Part shown: positions 33,075-41,905 of the stretch, piece by piece
Layout: each line of letters begins with the position of its first letter
Position numbering within the stretch: position 1 is the stretch's first letter
DNA from: Deltaproteobacteria bacterium
GTDB lineage: Bacteria; Myxococcota_A; Polyangia; Haliangiales; Haliangiaceae
Reading direction: 5' to 3'
Length of the DNA: 64,000 nucleotides
Assembly: GCA_020630875.1 (NCBI GenBank)
Contig: JAHDIH010000002.1
Location: forward strand, 245,232 to 309,231
Position numbers and translations under genes: made by a program
The notes under the pieces: model-generated
Databases searched by the model: none
What the model was told of the DNA's origin: nothing
What the model saw: only the letters and a program-made list of their open reading frames with translations

Positions 33075-34808
33075 TTATGGCATCCATACGGCCCAGTCGT
33101 CTGCCGAAGGACTAGGTCCGACGTTTTCTCGACCAAGTGTTTCTCCCGTAGCGGCTCTAAGGTCCCAGTCGGCTAAGTGCCCTTCCCAAGCTACATAATC
33201 TACGACGTTGCCATTGGGCCCAATGATTTCGAGCACGTCGCCATTGTTACCGAGGGCGATGTTGTTGCACTCAATGTCTGCATCGTTACCAGTGAGGGCA
33301 TTGTAACCAGAAGCACTTCGAGCAATTACGAACGTTGCGCCTGCTGGAATTTCCCCATCGAGAGCGCAAGACTTCGAGTTGTCAGCTATCGTGTAGCCAC
33401 TGAGGGACAGAGGCGAGGTGCCTGGGTTGGCAATGGTGTACCATTCGTTAGCGCTATCTGAACCAGGAGCGTCATAAGAAACTTCTTGCAGATGCGGTTC
33501 GGCACCAGTGGTCGGTGCTGGAGCATTTTCTGATTTCACAGCATATGTTTTGGGAGGTAATACAAAGCTCCACAGGCCGGATACGTCTTTCGTTTTGTCG
33601 CATTTGTTGGACCCAGTACCAATACATTGCTGATGTTCGTTATCGTAGAGGTATTCTGTATACAGATCGTGATAACCGGCGAATTCTTCCAGACCTGCAG
33701 GTGGAGGAAATCCTGTCCCCCAAGAATTCTTAATTCTAAAAAACTTAATCTTGGCATCTGGGTCGAGTGCCGCTTGAAGCGCATCTGCATCTGCAAGCTC
33801 TCCTGCTTTCAAAGTACCGTAACCTGGAACGTTATCAATTTCATAATCTTCAATGTTAACCATGTGACCACCTTGGTTTCCGGGAGTGGCGGCTTTCTTG
33901 CGATAGGTTCCGTCGTCTTCTTCTGCGTTGAAGTCGACCCACCACGACATCACTACTGGAAGTCGTCTGTGTAGGGCCTTTTGCACCAAAATTTGTTGAT
34001 TGCGTTTATCGCTATCGTACCAAGGCACCCATTGACGGTCCCAAGCATACTTACCTTTGCGATTGTGTACGTCTCTACTTGTCGGTTCGCCTATAGCGTC
34101 CGCGAGAGTGAGTACGTGACTCTCGTCGTTGGAATCCACCCCAGCGTCAATGTCATCAGCCGTGTAGAATCCTTCCCAATCACCAGCGTCCGCTATGTCA
34201 CCGCTTAAAGAGTCAACAAGGTTTTTTGAGACGTCACTGCCAAAAGTAGCATCTAGTTGCGCACGTACTTCTGGAGTGAGGCCCCAGGCTTCATCAAGTA
34301 CTTGCCTGACCAACGCGCGATCTTTTCTGGCTGCTGGGTCTTTGAGTACGCCACTTTCAAGGGCTTCACGAATCGCATCTTCTGCTGCTGCTTGGGACGC
34401 ACTGCGAATGTCGTCTGCTTCTTCTTCGATAAAGGTACCTTCATCGACCACACCGTACCGGCGCATTAGCTCAACGCCAACGGTCCACCAACCACCGGTT
34501 GCTAGCTCGTCGGAACCTCGTACAATGACAGTGCTGATATTTGCATCTCCCACGATTTGTTCGTACCAATGCCAATAACTAATCCAAGACTCGCTAAGAT
34601 TTAGTTCTTCTCCGGAGTGAGTCAAGTGAAGGGACTCAGCCCACCCCACCGTTGCATAGACCCAGCAGTTACCGATGGCCTGGCGCTTAACCTTGGAGTG
34701 GTCAATATCAACCACATCACTCTCGTTGGTAGATATCTCAGGGTCGGCACAACCGGATAGAATTCCGGCGGCGGTTAGCAGTGAAATGGTGGTTCTTGAA
34801 AGACGCAT
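33075..34808 (-). CDS. Papain-like (C1) lipoprotein protease with lamin-tail domain
   Basis: 577 residues. Lipobox L-S-G-C (Cys20). The C1 peptidase domain starts almost at once: Gln43 and Cys48 in RQAIGNCWVYATVGWAESLHL, the His in GGHMVNIEDYE and the Asn in FRIKNSWGTGF complete the papain-type oxyanion Gln and Cys/His/Asn triad. No propeptide is apparent. The C-terminal ~115 residues (EVSYDAPGSDSANEWYTIAN, LSLSGYTIADNS, GDVLEIIGPNGNVVDYVAWEG) form a lamin-tail (LTD) beta domain, often used for surface attachment. Likely a surface-anchored protease. A TTGCAC-N16-TAATAG promoter and an intrinsic terminator frame it as a single-gene unit. Confidence 0.9.
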   Translation of the reverse strand: MRLSRTTISLLTAAGILSGCADPEISTNESDVVDIDHSKVKRQAIGNCWVYATVGWAESLHLTHSGEELNLSESWISYWHWYEQIVGDANISTVIVRGSDELATGGWWTVGVELMRRYGVVDEGTFIEEEADDIRSASQAAAEDAIREALESGVLKDPAARKDRALVRQVLDEAWGLTPEVRAQLDATFGSDVSKNLVDSLSGDIADAGDWEGFYTADDIDAGVDSNDESHVLTLADAIGEPTSRDVHNRKGKYAWDRQWVPWYDSDKRNQQILVQKALHRRLPVVMSWWVDFNAEEDDGTYRKKAATPGNQGGHMVNIEDYEIDNVPGYGTLKAGELADADALQAALDPDAKIKFFRIKNSWGTGFPPPAGLEEFAGYHDLYTEYLYDNEHQQCIGTGSNKCDKTKDVSGLWSFVLPPKTYAVKSENAPAPTTGAEPHLQEVSYDAPGSDSANEWYTIANPGTSPLSLSGYTIADNSKSCALDGEIPAGATFVIARSASGYNALTGNDADIECNNIALGNNGDVLEIIGPNGNVVDYVAWEGHLADWDLRAATGETLGRENVGPSPSADDWAVWMP

Positions 34809-34814
34809 GTACCA

Positions 34815-34842
34815 CTATTAGCAGATGTAAGTAATTGTGCAA
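34815..34842 (-). promoter_or_regulatory. Promoter of the papain-like protease gene, leaderless type
   Basis: Minus strand TTGCAC (34842-34837), 16-base spacer, TAATAG (34820-34815), six bases to the ATG at 34808. Confidence 0.55.
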
Positions 34843-34906
34843 CAGGAAACTGAGCGCGATTCATTTTCTGCTCGATTAGTCGAATTATTTCGCGAAGTTA
34901 TAAGTA

Positions 34907-36349
34907 CTATTCCCCTAAAAGTTTCTTGAGCACCTCATTGGCCATCTTAGGATTGGCCTTTCCCCTTGTTTCTTTCATTAGTTGGCCGACGAAGAACCCG
35001 AGAAGCGCTTCTTTGCCGTTGCGGTATTGCTCGGCTTGCTTTGGATTAGCATTGATAACTTTCCTGCATGCCTCCTCAATAGCACCAGCGTCGGTAATCT
35101 GAACAAGGCCTTCTTTTTCTACGATTGCTTTGGCGGAATCACCGGAGGCTAGCATTTTGGCGAAAACGTCTTTTGCAATTTTTCCACTGATGGTCGCGTT
35201 GTCAATAAGTTCCACTAGTTCCGCTAAACTTTTTGGCGTGACAGGAGACTCGGCGAAACTTTTGCCGGAAGCGTTTAACGCACCTGATAAATCGCCAAGC
35301 ATCCAGTTGGAAATCATCTTAGCGTTCTTCTTTGTCTCTCCGGCTTCTTTTAGAGCTTGGTCAAAGTAATTCGCGATTTCAATCTCGGCGGTAATGGTAA
35401 TGGCATCAGATGTCGGAAGACCTAACGTTTCATGCAAGCGAATACCACGTTGCATGGGTAATTCCGGGAGACTGTTTTTTACTTCGGTCATTACCTCATC
35501 GGTGACTTTAAGTGGTGGCAGGTCGGGGTCAGGAAAATACCGATAGTCGTTGGCATCTTCTTTACTTCTCATGCTGATAGACATCCCGGCATTGGCATCC
35601 CAAAGTCTGGTTTCTTGCGCTACCGTACCGCCTTCTTCTTTAATTCGAGTTTGGCGGCGCACCTCGTGTTCGATCGCTTTTTGAACAAACCTAAACGAGT
35701 TGATATTTTTTAATTCGACTCGCTCTCCGTACTTCTCGTCACCCATGGGACGTATGGAAACGTTGGCATCGCACCGTAGATTACCTTGCTCCATGTTGCC
35801 TTCTGAAATACCAAGGTACCTAACCATTTGTCGTACCGCCCGCATGTACGCGGCAGCTTCTTCCGCGGAACGCAAGTCTGGTTCGCTGACAATTTCACAT
35901 AGCGGAACACCCGCACGATTAAGGTCCACCAGCGATGTAGCGCCGAGTTGATGGGTATTTTTCCCGGCATCTTCTTCCAGGTGAATTCTTGTTAACCTGA
36001 CGCTGTGTGGCTTGTCGTTCAGCCAAAATTCAACTTTGCCGCCTTCGCAAATCGGTTCGTCAAATTGAGAGATTTGGTAACCTTTGGGTAAGTCTGGATA
36101 AAAGTAGTGCTTTCGTGCGAATCGCGATAGCTGGCGAATACTGCAGCCCATAGCAAGACCTAACTTGACGGCATAACGCATCGCCTGCTCGTTGAACGTA
36201 GGCAGGCATCCCGGCAATCCCAGTATCACTGGATCCGTAAGGGTGTTTGGTCCCACGCCATAGGAGTAGGCGGAAGGAGAAAATGCTTTGGTAGCCGTTC
36301 CAAGCTGAACGTGTACCTCAAGACCGATTACTGTTTCCCAATTCGTCAT
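34907..36349 (-). CDS. gatB: Asp/Glu-tRNA amidotransferase subunit B
   Basis: 480 residues from the ATG at 36349, which has a GAGGTGG Shine-Dalgarno; the longer frame overlaps gatA. GatB activates the mischarged Glu-tRNA-Gln or Asp-tRNA-Asn with ATP and accepts ammonia from GatA. Landmarks are IGLEVHVQL, GLPGCLPTFNEQAMRYAVKLGLA, FARKHYFYPDLPKGYQISQ, RIHLEEDAGK, NLRCDANVSIRP and ELKNINSFRFVQKAIEHE. The C-terminal helical tail contacts tRNA (GQLMKETRGKANPKMANEVL). Last gene of gatC-gatA-gatB. Confidence 0.97.
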   Translation of the reverse strand: MTNWETVIGLEVHVQLGTATKAFSPSAYSYGVGPNTLTDPVILGLPGCLPTFNEQAMRYAVKLGLAMGCSIRQLSRFARKHYFYPDLPKGYQISQFDEPICEGGKVEFWLNDKPHSVRLTRIHLEEDAGKNTHQLGATSLVDLNRAGVPLCEIVSEPDLRSAEEAAAYMRAVRQMVRYLGISEGNMEQGNLRCDANVSIRPMGDEKYGERVELKNINSFRFVQKAIEHEVRRQTRIKEEGGTVAQETRLWDANAGMSISMRSKEDANDYRYFPDPDLPPLKVTDEVMTEVKNSLPELPMQRGIRLHETLGLPTSDAITITAEIEIANYFDQALKEAGETKKNAKMISNWMLGDLSGALNASGKSFAESPVTPKSLAELVELIDNATISGKIAKDVFAKMLASGDSAKAIVEKEGLVQITDAGAIEEACRKVINANPKQAEQYRNGKEALLGFFVGQLMKETRGKANPKMANEVLKKLLGE

Positions 36350-36356
36350 AACCACC

Positions 36357-37820
36357 TCACGCCTTTGGCGTTTTTCCTTGGTTTCCGATTTCTTTTTCGA
36401 TGTGCCGCGCGACTTGAAACATGACAGGTTCCTGCAGTGCGGGAGCAAGAATCTGCATCCCGACGGGCATGCCGCCGGAGAATCCGCAGGGAACGCTCAT
36501 ACCGGGGATGCCTGCGAGATTGCAACTTAACGTATAGACGTCAGAGAGGTACATGCTCACTGGGTCTTTGGTTTTCTCACCAAAACCGAAAGCCGTAGTG
36601 GGGGAGGCAGGAGATACGATGACGTCTACTTTGTCAAAAGCCTTATCGTAATCTTGGGCTATCAGCGTTCGCAACTGTTGAGCTTTACGATAGTAGGCAT
36701 CGTAGAAGCCTGAGCGTAGTGCAAAAGTTCCCAGCATAATGCGGCGCTTCACCTCGGGACCGAAACCTTGTCCGCGGGTGTTCATGTAGAGTTCTTCAAG
36801 TCCTTGGCCTTTTTCGTGGATACGATTCCCGTAACGTATTCCGTCGTATCGAGATAGGTTTGACGATGCTTCTGCCGGTGCCACTAGGTAGTAGGTCGGA
36901 AGTGAATACTTCACGTGAGGTAACGAAATTTCAACAATCTCGGCGCCTGCTTGCTTGAGGCAATCAATACCTTGTTGCACGGCTTTCTCAACGCCTGCTT
37001 CTACTCCATCCACTCCTGTGAACTCTTTCACAATACCAATGCGCAAACCTTTGACACCTGATTCCAGATTCTTTCTTAGGTCGGGAAGTGGTTGATTGAG
37101 CGAAGTTGCATCGTTAGGATCGAAGCCGCCAATGACTTCTAAAAGAAGCGCCGCGTCTTCGACCGTTTTTGTCATAGGACCTACTTGGTCTAGCGATGAA
37201 GCAAAAGCAACCACGCCATAACGCGACACTCTGCCGTAAGTTGGTTTGACTCCGACGATTCCGCAAAGCGATGCCGGCTGCCTAATCGAACCTCCGGTGT
37301 CGGTGCCGAGAGTGCAGGATGTTAGGTTTGCAGCAACGGCCGCTGCACTTCCTCCTGAAGAACCACCTGGCACTTTATTGGTATCCCATGGGTTTCGACA
37401 AGGCTTTACAGAGGAGTTTTCGTTAGACGACCCCATGGCAAACTCATCGCAGTTTAGTTTGCCGATGAGAACCATTCCTGCATCCTTCATTCTTTTGACG
37501 GCAGTGCCATCGTATGGGGGGATAAACCCTTTGAGTATTTGTGAAGCCGCGGTGGTCTCCATTCCTTTGGTCACCAGCACGTCTTTTAGTCCTACAGGAA
37601 CGCCAGCGAGTGGTCCTATCGAATCCCCGGCTGCAATTTTGGCGTCAATTTTACTCGCGTCTTCAAAAGCCGAATCTTCATCCACTAAAATGTAGGAGCC
37701 AATTGCTTCGTCTTTAGCTTTTATCGCAGCGATTTGTTCTATCATTACTTCGCTAGCAGAAACTTGTTTGCTTTTTATGGCGGCCGCAATTTCAGTGGCA
37801 CTTTTTTCTATCCAAGCCAT
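36357..37820 (-). CDS. gatA: Asp/Glu-tRNA amidotransferase subunit A
   Basis: 487 residues. Amidase-signature glutaminase that releases ammonia for the GatB reaction. The Lys-cisSer-Ser triad is seen in PVGLKDVLVTKG, PGGSSGGSAAAVAA and GTDTGGSIRQPASLCG. N-terminal helices (SATEIAAAIKSKQVSASEVM) and the C-terminal ASPTTAFGFGEK ... NLAGIPGMSVPCGFSGGMPVGMQIL are complete. It lies seven bases upstream of gatB and three bases after gatC. Presence of GatCAB implies indirect Gln-tRNA and/or Asn-tRNA synthesis. Confidence 0.97.
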   Translation of the reverse strand: MAWIEKSATEIAAAIKSKQVSASEVMIEQIAAIKAKDEAIGSYILVDEDSAFEDASKIDAKIAAGDSIGPLAGVPVGLKDVLVTKGMETTAASQILKGFIPPYDGTAVKRMKDAGMVLIGKLNCDEFAMGSSNENSSVKPCRNPWDTNKVPGGSSGGSAAAVAANLTSCTLGTDTGGSIRQPASLCGIVGVKPTYGRVSRYGVVAFASSLDQVGPMTKTVEDAALLLEVIGGFDPNDATSLNQPLPDLRKNLESGVKGLRIGIVKEFTGVDGVEAGVEKAVQQGIDCLKQAGAEIVEISLPHVKYSLPTYYLVAPAEASSNLSRYDGIRYGNRIHEKGQGLEELYMNTRGQGFGPEVKRRIMLGTFALRSGFYDAYYRKAQQLRTLIAQDYDKAFDKVDVIVSPASPTTAFGFGEKTKDPVSMYLSDVYTLSCNLAGIPGMSVPCGFSGGMPVGMQILAPALQEPVMFQVARHIEKEIGNQGKTPKA

Positions 37821-37823
37821 CGG

Positions 37824-38123
37824 TTACTCTCCTCCGCTAAGGATATGAGGTACTTGAAAAAAGGACTCTGCTTTGTCTGGGGCATTGGCCAGCGCTACAT
37901 CTACGGGAAGGGATGTTGCGACTTTATCTTGCCGCAAGCGAAGCTCCGGAGTGAGAGGATGAGTCATGGGTTCAACTCCTTCGGTGTTTACCTCTTTCAA
38001 CGCATCCATGTGAACAAGTATGGCACCAAGCTCGTGTCTCATGTTTTCGACTTCTTCGTCTGTTAATCCGAGGCGAGCATGTTTTGCAAGCTCCCTAACT
38101 TCATCAGCGGATAATGTAGGCAT
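37824..38123 (-). CDS. gatC: Asp/Glu-tRNA amidotransferase subunit C
   Basis: 99 residues, normal length. The small subunit wraps around GatA and stabilises the GatA-GatB complex. It shows VRELAKHARLGLTDEEVENMRHELGAIL, the family pattern MTHPL near the middle, LRQDKV and the C-terminal FFQVPHIL. It heads the gatCAB operon, three bases from gatA. The upstream region (38124-38277) is shared with the divergent TSP3 gene and contains no other gene that I can support. Confidence 0.95.
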   Translation of the reverse strand: MPTLSADEVRELAKHARLGLTDEEVENMRHELGAILVHMDALKEVNTEGVEPMTHPLTPELRLRQDKVATSLPVDVALANAPDKAESFFQVPHILSGGE

Positions 38124-38265
38124 GTGCGATCTTTATCACGGAAGACGCACGTGGGGGCATGTAGTTCTATGTCAATTTGGGGCGATTTGCCGAAGAGAAT
38201 GGTTCAGCAAGCGACGAATCTCGGTGGGGACTACAAATTCATGCTTACGCGCCGTGTAAGAGGTT

Positions 38266-38271
38266 TATAAT
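38266..38271 (+). promoter_or_regulatory. TATAAT box of the TSP3 gene
   Basis: A perfect TATAAT with six bases to the ATG at 38278. There is no clear -35 element and no Shine-Dalgarno. The predicted start of transcription is at the start codon. Confidence 0.55.
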
Positions 38272-38277
38272 ATAGGT

Positions 38278-40866
38278 ATGGGGGCTTTTCGGGGAACGTT
38301 TTTATGGTTTGTGCTGCTCGCTGCTTCCTCTAACTTTGCCTGGGCCGCGGCACCGGGAACGATTGATTTGACACTAAATGCCACAGAGTCCATCGAAGAG
38401 CTTTGGATTGACGGGGTGTCCGTTCCGCTTGGAAGTAACGCATCGAATCCTGCACTTGAGGACTTATACAATTTCTCTAGTGGGCAAGTAGTCATTGCGA
38501 TTAAGGCAAAGTCTGACGTCGACGCGGGAAACATTAGCGCAATTTTCGAGGATGAAAAGGGTAGTAGCATCAACGTTCAACCTAGTGATTGGCGAGCGGA
38601 ATCCGTGTATCAGTTGAACTGGCAAGATCCCGCATTCAATGATTCTTCTTGGGTTTTGGGAGTTGCATGTCCGGTTGGCTCAAACAAGTTTTGGGCACGA
38701 AGCTGTACTTTTAAAGGAGACGTTTACTTCAGACTTACGATTGATACTTCGGTTGGTAGTGACACAGATGGAGATGGGGTCAACGATAACCTTGACGAAA
38801 AGCCGAGCGACCCGACTCGGTGCAAAGACTCGGATGGCGATACCTGCGACGACTGCAGCGTCACGCAAGCTAACGGAAGCGGCGGAGATGTTAACAACGA
38901 CGGTACCGACACAGATTCTGATGGCTTATGCGATGCAGGCGATGGAGACGATGATGATGATGGAATTCCAGATGTTTCCGACCAATGCCCCCTTGATCAA
39001 GACAACGATGGCGATGGCGATGGCGTTTGCATGCCTTTTGACAATTGCCCCACGGTTTCAAATCCTGTGCAGGAAGACACGGATGGCGATGGCGTAGGAG
39101 ACGCTTGTTCGTCCTTGGATGATGATGGAGACGGAATTCCGAACAGTAGTGACAATTGCGTCGATGTTTCCAATCCGTCCCAAGATGACTTAGACGCGGA
39201 CGGGATTGGAGACGCTTGCGATCTGGATACCGACGGCGATGGAATCCTTGATGAGGTGGAAAAGACCGGAGGTACGAACTGGTTGGACGCCGATACCGAT
39301 GATGACGGATTGCTGGACGGAGATGAACTTGCAGCGGATACCGATGGCGATGGCTTGTCGAATCGCCGCGACGTAGACTCCGATAACGATGGCATTCTTG
39401 ACGGTACCGAGTCTGGTCTCACATTGGCGGATCTAGGTCCATTTACTAATCCATCGGCGGGCAATTTTGCAGCCGACGGGGACGCGGGATTGACCGTAAC
39501 CGATCCACTAGCTGCCGATACCGATGGCGGCGGCGCAAGTGACGGGGTGGAAGACTTGAACCAAAACGGCGTAGTCGATCTCGGCGAAGCAGACCCCAAT
39601 GATCCCGTCGACGATCAGAACCTTTCTGACGCAGATGGCGATGGTTTACCAGACACTATCGAAGTATCCCTTGGTTCGGACCCCAATGACGCGGACTCCG
39701 ATGATGATGGCGTCATTGACAGTAGAGAACCAAACTACAGTAGCGACAGCGACGGTGATGGGTCGTTGAATTTACTGGACCCGGACTCCGACAACGACGG
39801 GTTGTTTGATGGAACCGAAGTAGGAGTGACTATTGGTGACTTGACAAACGATACTGATACCAACGCGGGATTTTTCATTCAAGATGAAGACCGGACTACG
39901 AACACGTCACCGATTATCGCAGATTCGGATGGTGGTGGCGTTCCCGATGGGGGAGAAGACTGCAATAAAAACGGCCGGGTTGATATTGATGGATGTGCGG
40001 GCAATCCCGAAGGGGATCCGAACAAGGATGTTGACGATGCATCTCAACTAGCAAACGACATCGACAGTGACGGAGATGGCATTAAGAATCTGCTGGATGG
40101 TACCGCGGACACCGACGGTGACGGGATAATCAATCTTAACGATACGGATAGTGATGGCGACGGTTTGCCTGATTCCGTTGAAGCGGGTGCAAACCTGTTG
40201 AGTCCCGCCGACACTGATGGCGGAGGCGTTCCGGACTTTTTGGACGTCGACAGTGACGACGACTCTATTCCTGACGGGATGGAAGGCACCAACGATGCCG
40301 ACGGTGATGGGATTCCCAATTATCGAGATATCGACTCCGATGGCGATAGCATTTTCGACTACTTTGAGGCGTCTGGAGCTCAGCTGGTAGACACCGATGG
40401 GGATTCGGTACCGGACTATTTAGACCTGGATTCCGATGGCGACTTCATCTCTGACTTTGATGAAATGTTTGGGCAACTGATTCCACACGACAACGATAGC
40501 GACGGTACTCCCAACTTTAGAGATACGGACGCCGACAATGATACGTTGACCGATGCTGAAGAAGCAGGGGATACCGACTTGGACACTCCGCCAAGGAATA
40601 CCGACGGTGGTGGTCGGCCCGACTATCTCGATATCGACTCCGATGACGATGGCATTGCCGACGGGATGGACCTTTGCCCACGGTTGGATACTGGCAATCA
40701 AATAGATGAAGACGGCGATGGTTTCGGCGAAGGATGCGACCCAGATGGTGATTTCGTGGTGGGAAGCACTGAAGAGCCGAGCCAAGACGACAAGCAAGGT
40801 TGTGGATGCGGAAGTCAGCCCTTCAGTAGTTGGCTGGTGTTCTTAGTCTTGTTCGCGTTGACCTAA
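38278..40866 (+). CDS. Thrombospondin type 3 repeat surface protein
   Basis: 862 residues. Signal peptide MGAFRGTFLWFVLLAASSNFAWAA. Residues about 25-160 form a beta domain. From about 160 to 830 run dozens of Asp-rich calcium-binding TSP3 units (DxDxDGxxD, e.g. DTDGDGVNDNLD, DSDNDGILDGTE, VDSDDDSIPD). The C-terminus has G-C-G-C-G then a hydrophobic helix ending at the stop, resembling a MYXO-CTERM sorting signal without its basic tail. The codons directly after the TAA read Lys-Arg-Ser-stop. Probably a Ca-dependent rigid surface or adhesive stalk. Antisense open frames here are shadows of the Asp codons. Confidence 0.9.
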   Translation: MGAFRGTFLWFVLLAASSNFAWAAAPGTIDLTLNATESIEELWIDGVSVPLGSNASNPALEDLYNFSSGQVVIAIKAKSDVDAGNISAIFEDEKGSSINVQPSDWRAESVYQLNWQDPAFNDSSWVLGVACPVGSNKFWARSCTFKGDVYFRLTIDTSVGSDTDGDGVNDNLDEKPSDPTRCKDSDGDTCDDCSVTQANGSGGDVNNDGTDTDSDGLCDAGDGDDDDDGIPDVSDQCPLDQDNDGDGDGVCMPFDNCPTVSNPVQEDTDGDGVGDACSSLDDDGDGIPNSSDNCVDVSNPSQDDLDADGIGDACDLDTDGDGILDEVEKTGGTNWLDADTDDDGLLDGDELAADTDGDGLSNRRDVDSDNDGILDGTESGLTLADLGPFTNPSAGNFAADGDAGLTVTDPLAADTDGGGASDGVEDLNQNGVVDLGEADPNDPVDDQNLSDADGDGLPDTIEVSLGSDPNDADSDDDGVIDSREPNYSSDSDGDGSLNLLDPDSDNDGLFDGTEVGVTIGDLTNDTDTNAGFFIQDEDRTTNTSPIIADSDGGGVPDGGEDCNKNGRVDIDGCAGNPEGDPNKDVDDASQLANDIDSDGDGIKNLLDGTADTDGDGIINLNDTDSDGDGLPDSVEAGANLLSPADTDGGGVPDFLDVDSDDDSIPDGMEGTNDADGDGIPNYRDIDSDGDSIFDYFEASGAQLVDTDGDSVPDYLDLDSDGDFISDFDEMFGQLIPHDNDSDGTPNFRDTDADNDTLTDAEEAGDTDLDTPPRNTDGGGRPDYLDIDSDDDGIADGMDLCPRLDTGNQIDEDGDGFGEGCDPDGDFVVGSTEEPSQDDKQGCGCGSQPFSSWLVFLVLFALT

Positions 40867-40993
40867 AAGCGGTCGTGAAGCGGTTTTCCTGCAGATGGCT
40901 CTGACATTGGCATCGGCAATAGACGCCCTACGTACACCTACTACGTAGTTTCAGGTACTTAGCGTTTCGAAGCGCTATGATACGATTTTTCGC

Positions 40994-41023
40994 TTGGGAA
41001 TGGGCGTCAGTTTAGTGTACAAG
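40994..41023 (+). promoter_or_regulatory. Promoter of the Cys-rich lipoprotein gene, leaderless type
   Basis: TTGGGA (40994-40999), 18-base spacer, TACAAG (41018-41023), six bases to the ATG at 41030. Upstream, 40867-40993 holds only two short inverted repeats (40928-40948 and 40961-40976) and no gene. Confidence 0.5.
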
Positions 41024-41029
41024 TGAGGT

Positions 41030-41401
41030 ATGCGAGCATCGTTCATTGTAGTCATGTGTCTTACCTTAGGCGCATGTGCTGGAAACAAGCAAACAACGAT
41101 GAGTGCGTCGCAAGAGCCTGGAACGTGTAAACGAACGTGTTCTCGCTATGCCTCGTGCGCGACCATGGACCAAAGTTCAAAGTACGACTTGTGCCTTCGC
41201 GAGTGTCCCACGGCTTTCAGTAAGGGGCCTGCCCTGAGACATCTCTCGTCGCTTTCGTGCAGAAAGATACTCGAATACATCGAAGGTTCAGAGTCTCCTG
41301 AGCTGACTAAGATTGATGCATACGAGCGTGCCTTCTCGTTCTCCCCTGATGATGAAGAAGCACTTCGGCGAGCATTTGAACAACGTCGCGCGTCGAAATA
41401 G
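41030..41401 (+). CDS. Cys-rich lipoprotein
   Basis: 123 residues. Signal with lipobox (LTLGACAG: G-A-C). The mature part has regularly placed Cys residues (C-x3-C, C-x5-6, C-x3-C, then C near LSSLSCRK), suggesting a disulfide-bonded helical hairpin. It ends in an acidic/Arg C-terminal helix. No family recognised. Three bases separate its stop from that of the convergent B-box-like gene. Confidence 0.7.
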   Translation: MRASFIVVMCLTLGACAGNKQTTMSASQEPGTCKRTCSRYASCATMDQSSKYDLCLRECPTAFSKGPALRHLSSLSCRKILEYIEGSESPELTKIDAYERAFSFSPDDEEALRRAFEQRRASK

Positions 41402-41403
41402 AT

Positions 41404-41838
41404 TTAGCTAGCAATGTAGCGAGCTGCTTTTTCGGAGAGGAACTGAGTTTCAATTTCTATCGCCTTTTTTTCTCCGGCGACTGTTGCCGTGTGGCTGCGG
41501 TAAAAACTTACGCCTCCTACGACTGTCACAACAACTCCTGCACAAAGCAAACTCAACCCAATCATTGGCAACTTGACCGCCATTGGAATCCCGAAGACCA
41601 ACGAGCAAAGGCCCATCGCGGTAACCCCAGCGGCGATTCGTTTCCCGTCTGCGAGCATATCCATTTTGATGTCTAGAATTGCTAGCTTTTCCCTGCGTAC
41701 CTGTTCGCAAGCTTCGCATCTCTCGTTGGGACGTGGGGCGTGGTGGGTGCAGAGTGGGATGGAGCAACGCTCGCACGCCGCTATTGATGGCTTTTCACAC
41801 TCGGTGCAAGGACGTCCTTGTAGTTCTCTAAAAGCCAT
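41404..41838 (-). CDS. B-box-type zinc-finger membrane protein
   Basis: 144 residues from the ATG at 41838. The frame extends to 41865, but a perfect TATAAT ends six bases before this ATG. The N-terminus holds a zinc finger (PCTECEKPSIAACERCSIPLC then CTHHAPR...ERCEAC; Cys/His spaced like B-box or LIM-like fingers). A helical stretch and two adjacent membrane helices (about 75-95 and 97-118) follow, with a short cytoplasmic tail. B-box-plus-TM proteins are common in myxobacteria with unknown function. Confidence 0.75.
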   Translation of the reverse strand: MAFRELQGRPCTECEKPSIAACERCSIPLCTHHAPRPNERCEACEQVRREKLAILDIKMDMLADGKRIAAGVTAMGLCSLVFGIPMAVKLPMIGLSLLCAGVVVTVVGGVSFYRSHTATVAGEKKAIEIETQFLSEKAARYIAS

Positions 41839-41905
41839 TGAGCCATTATAGCTGTCATTGGGCAATTTGTCTTGCCCGCAATTTTAGCCTCTGTTAGGAA
41901 GGGGC

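Noticed and set aside
38997..40797. Several minus-strand Ser/Pro/Val-rich frames opposite the TSP3 gene
   Set aside because: Produced by GAT/GAC Asp repeats read on the other strand; no signals or domains.
40928..40976. Two inverted repeats (CTACGTA..TACGTAG and AGCGTTT..AAGCGCT) after the TSP3 gene
   Set aside because: No adjacent U-tract, so not called as terminators; could be weak or protein-binding sites.
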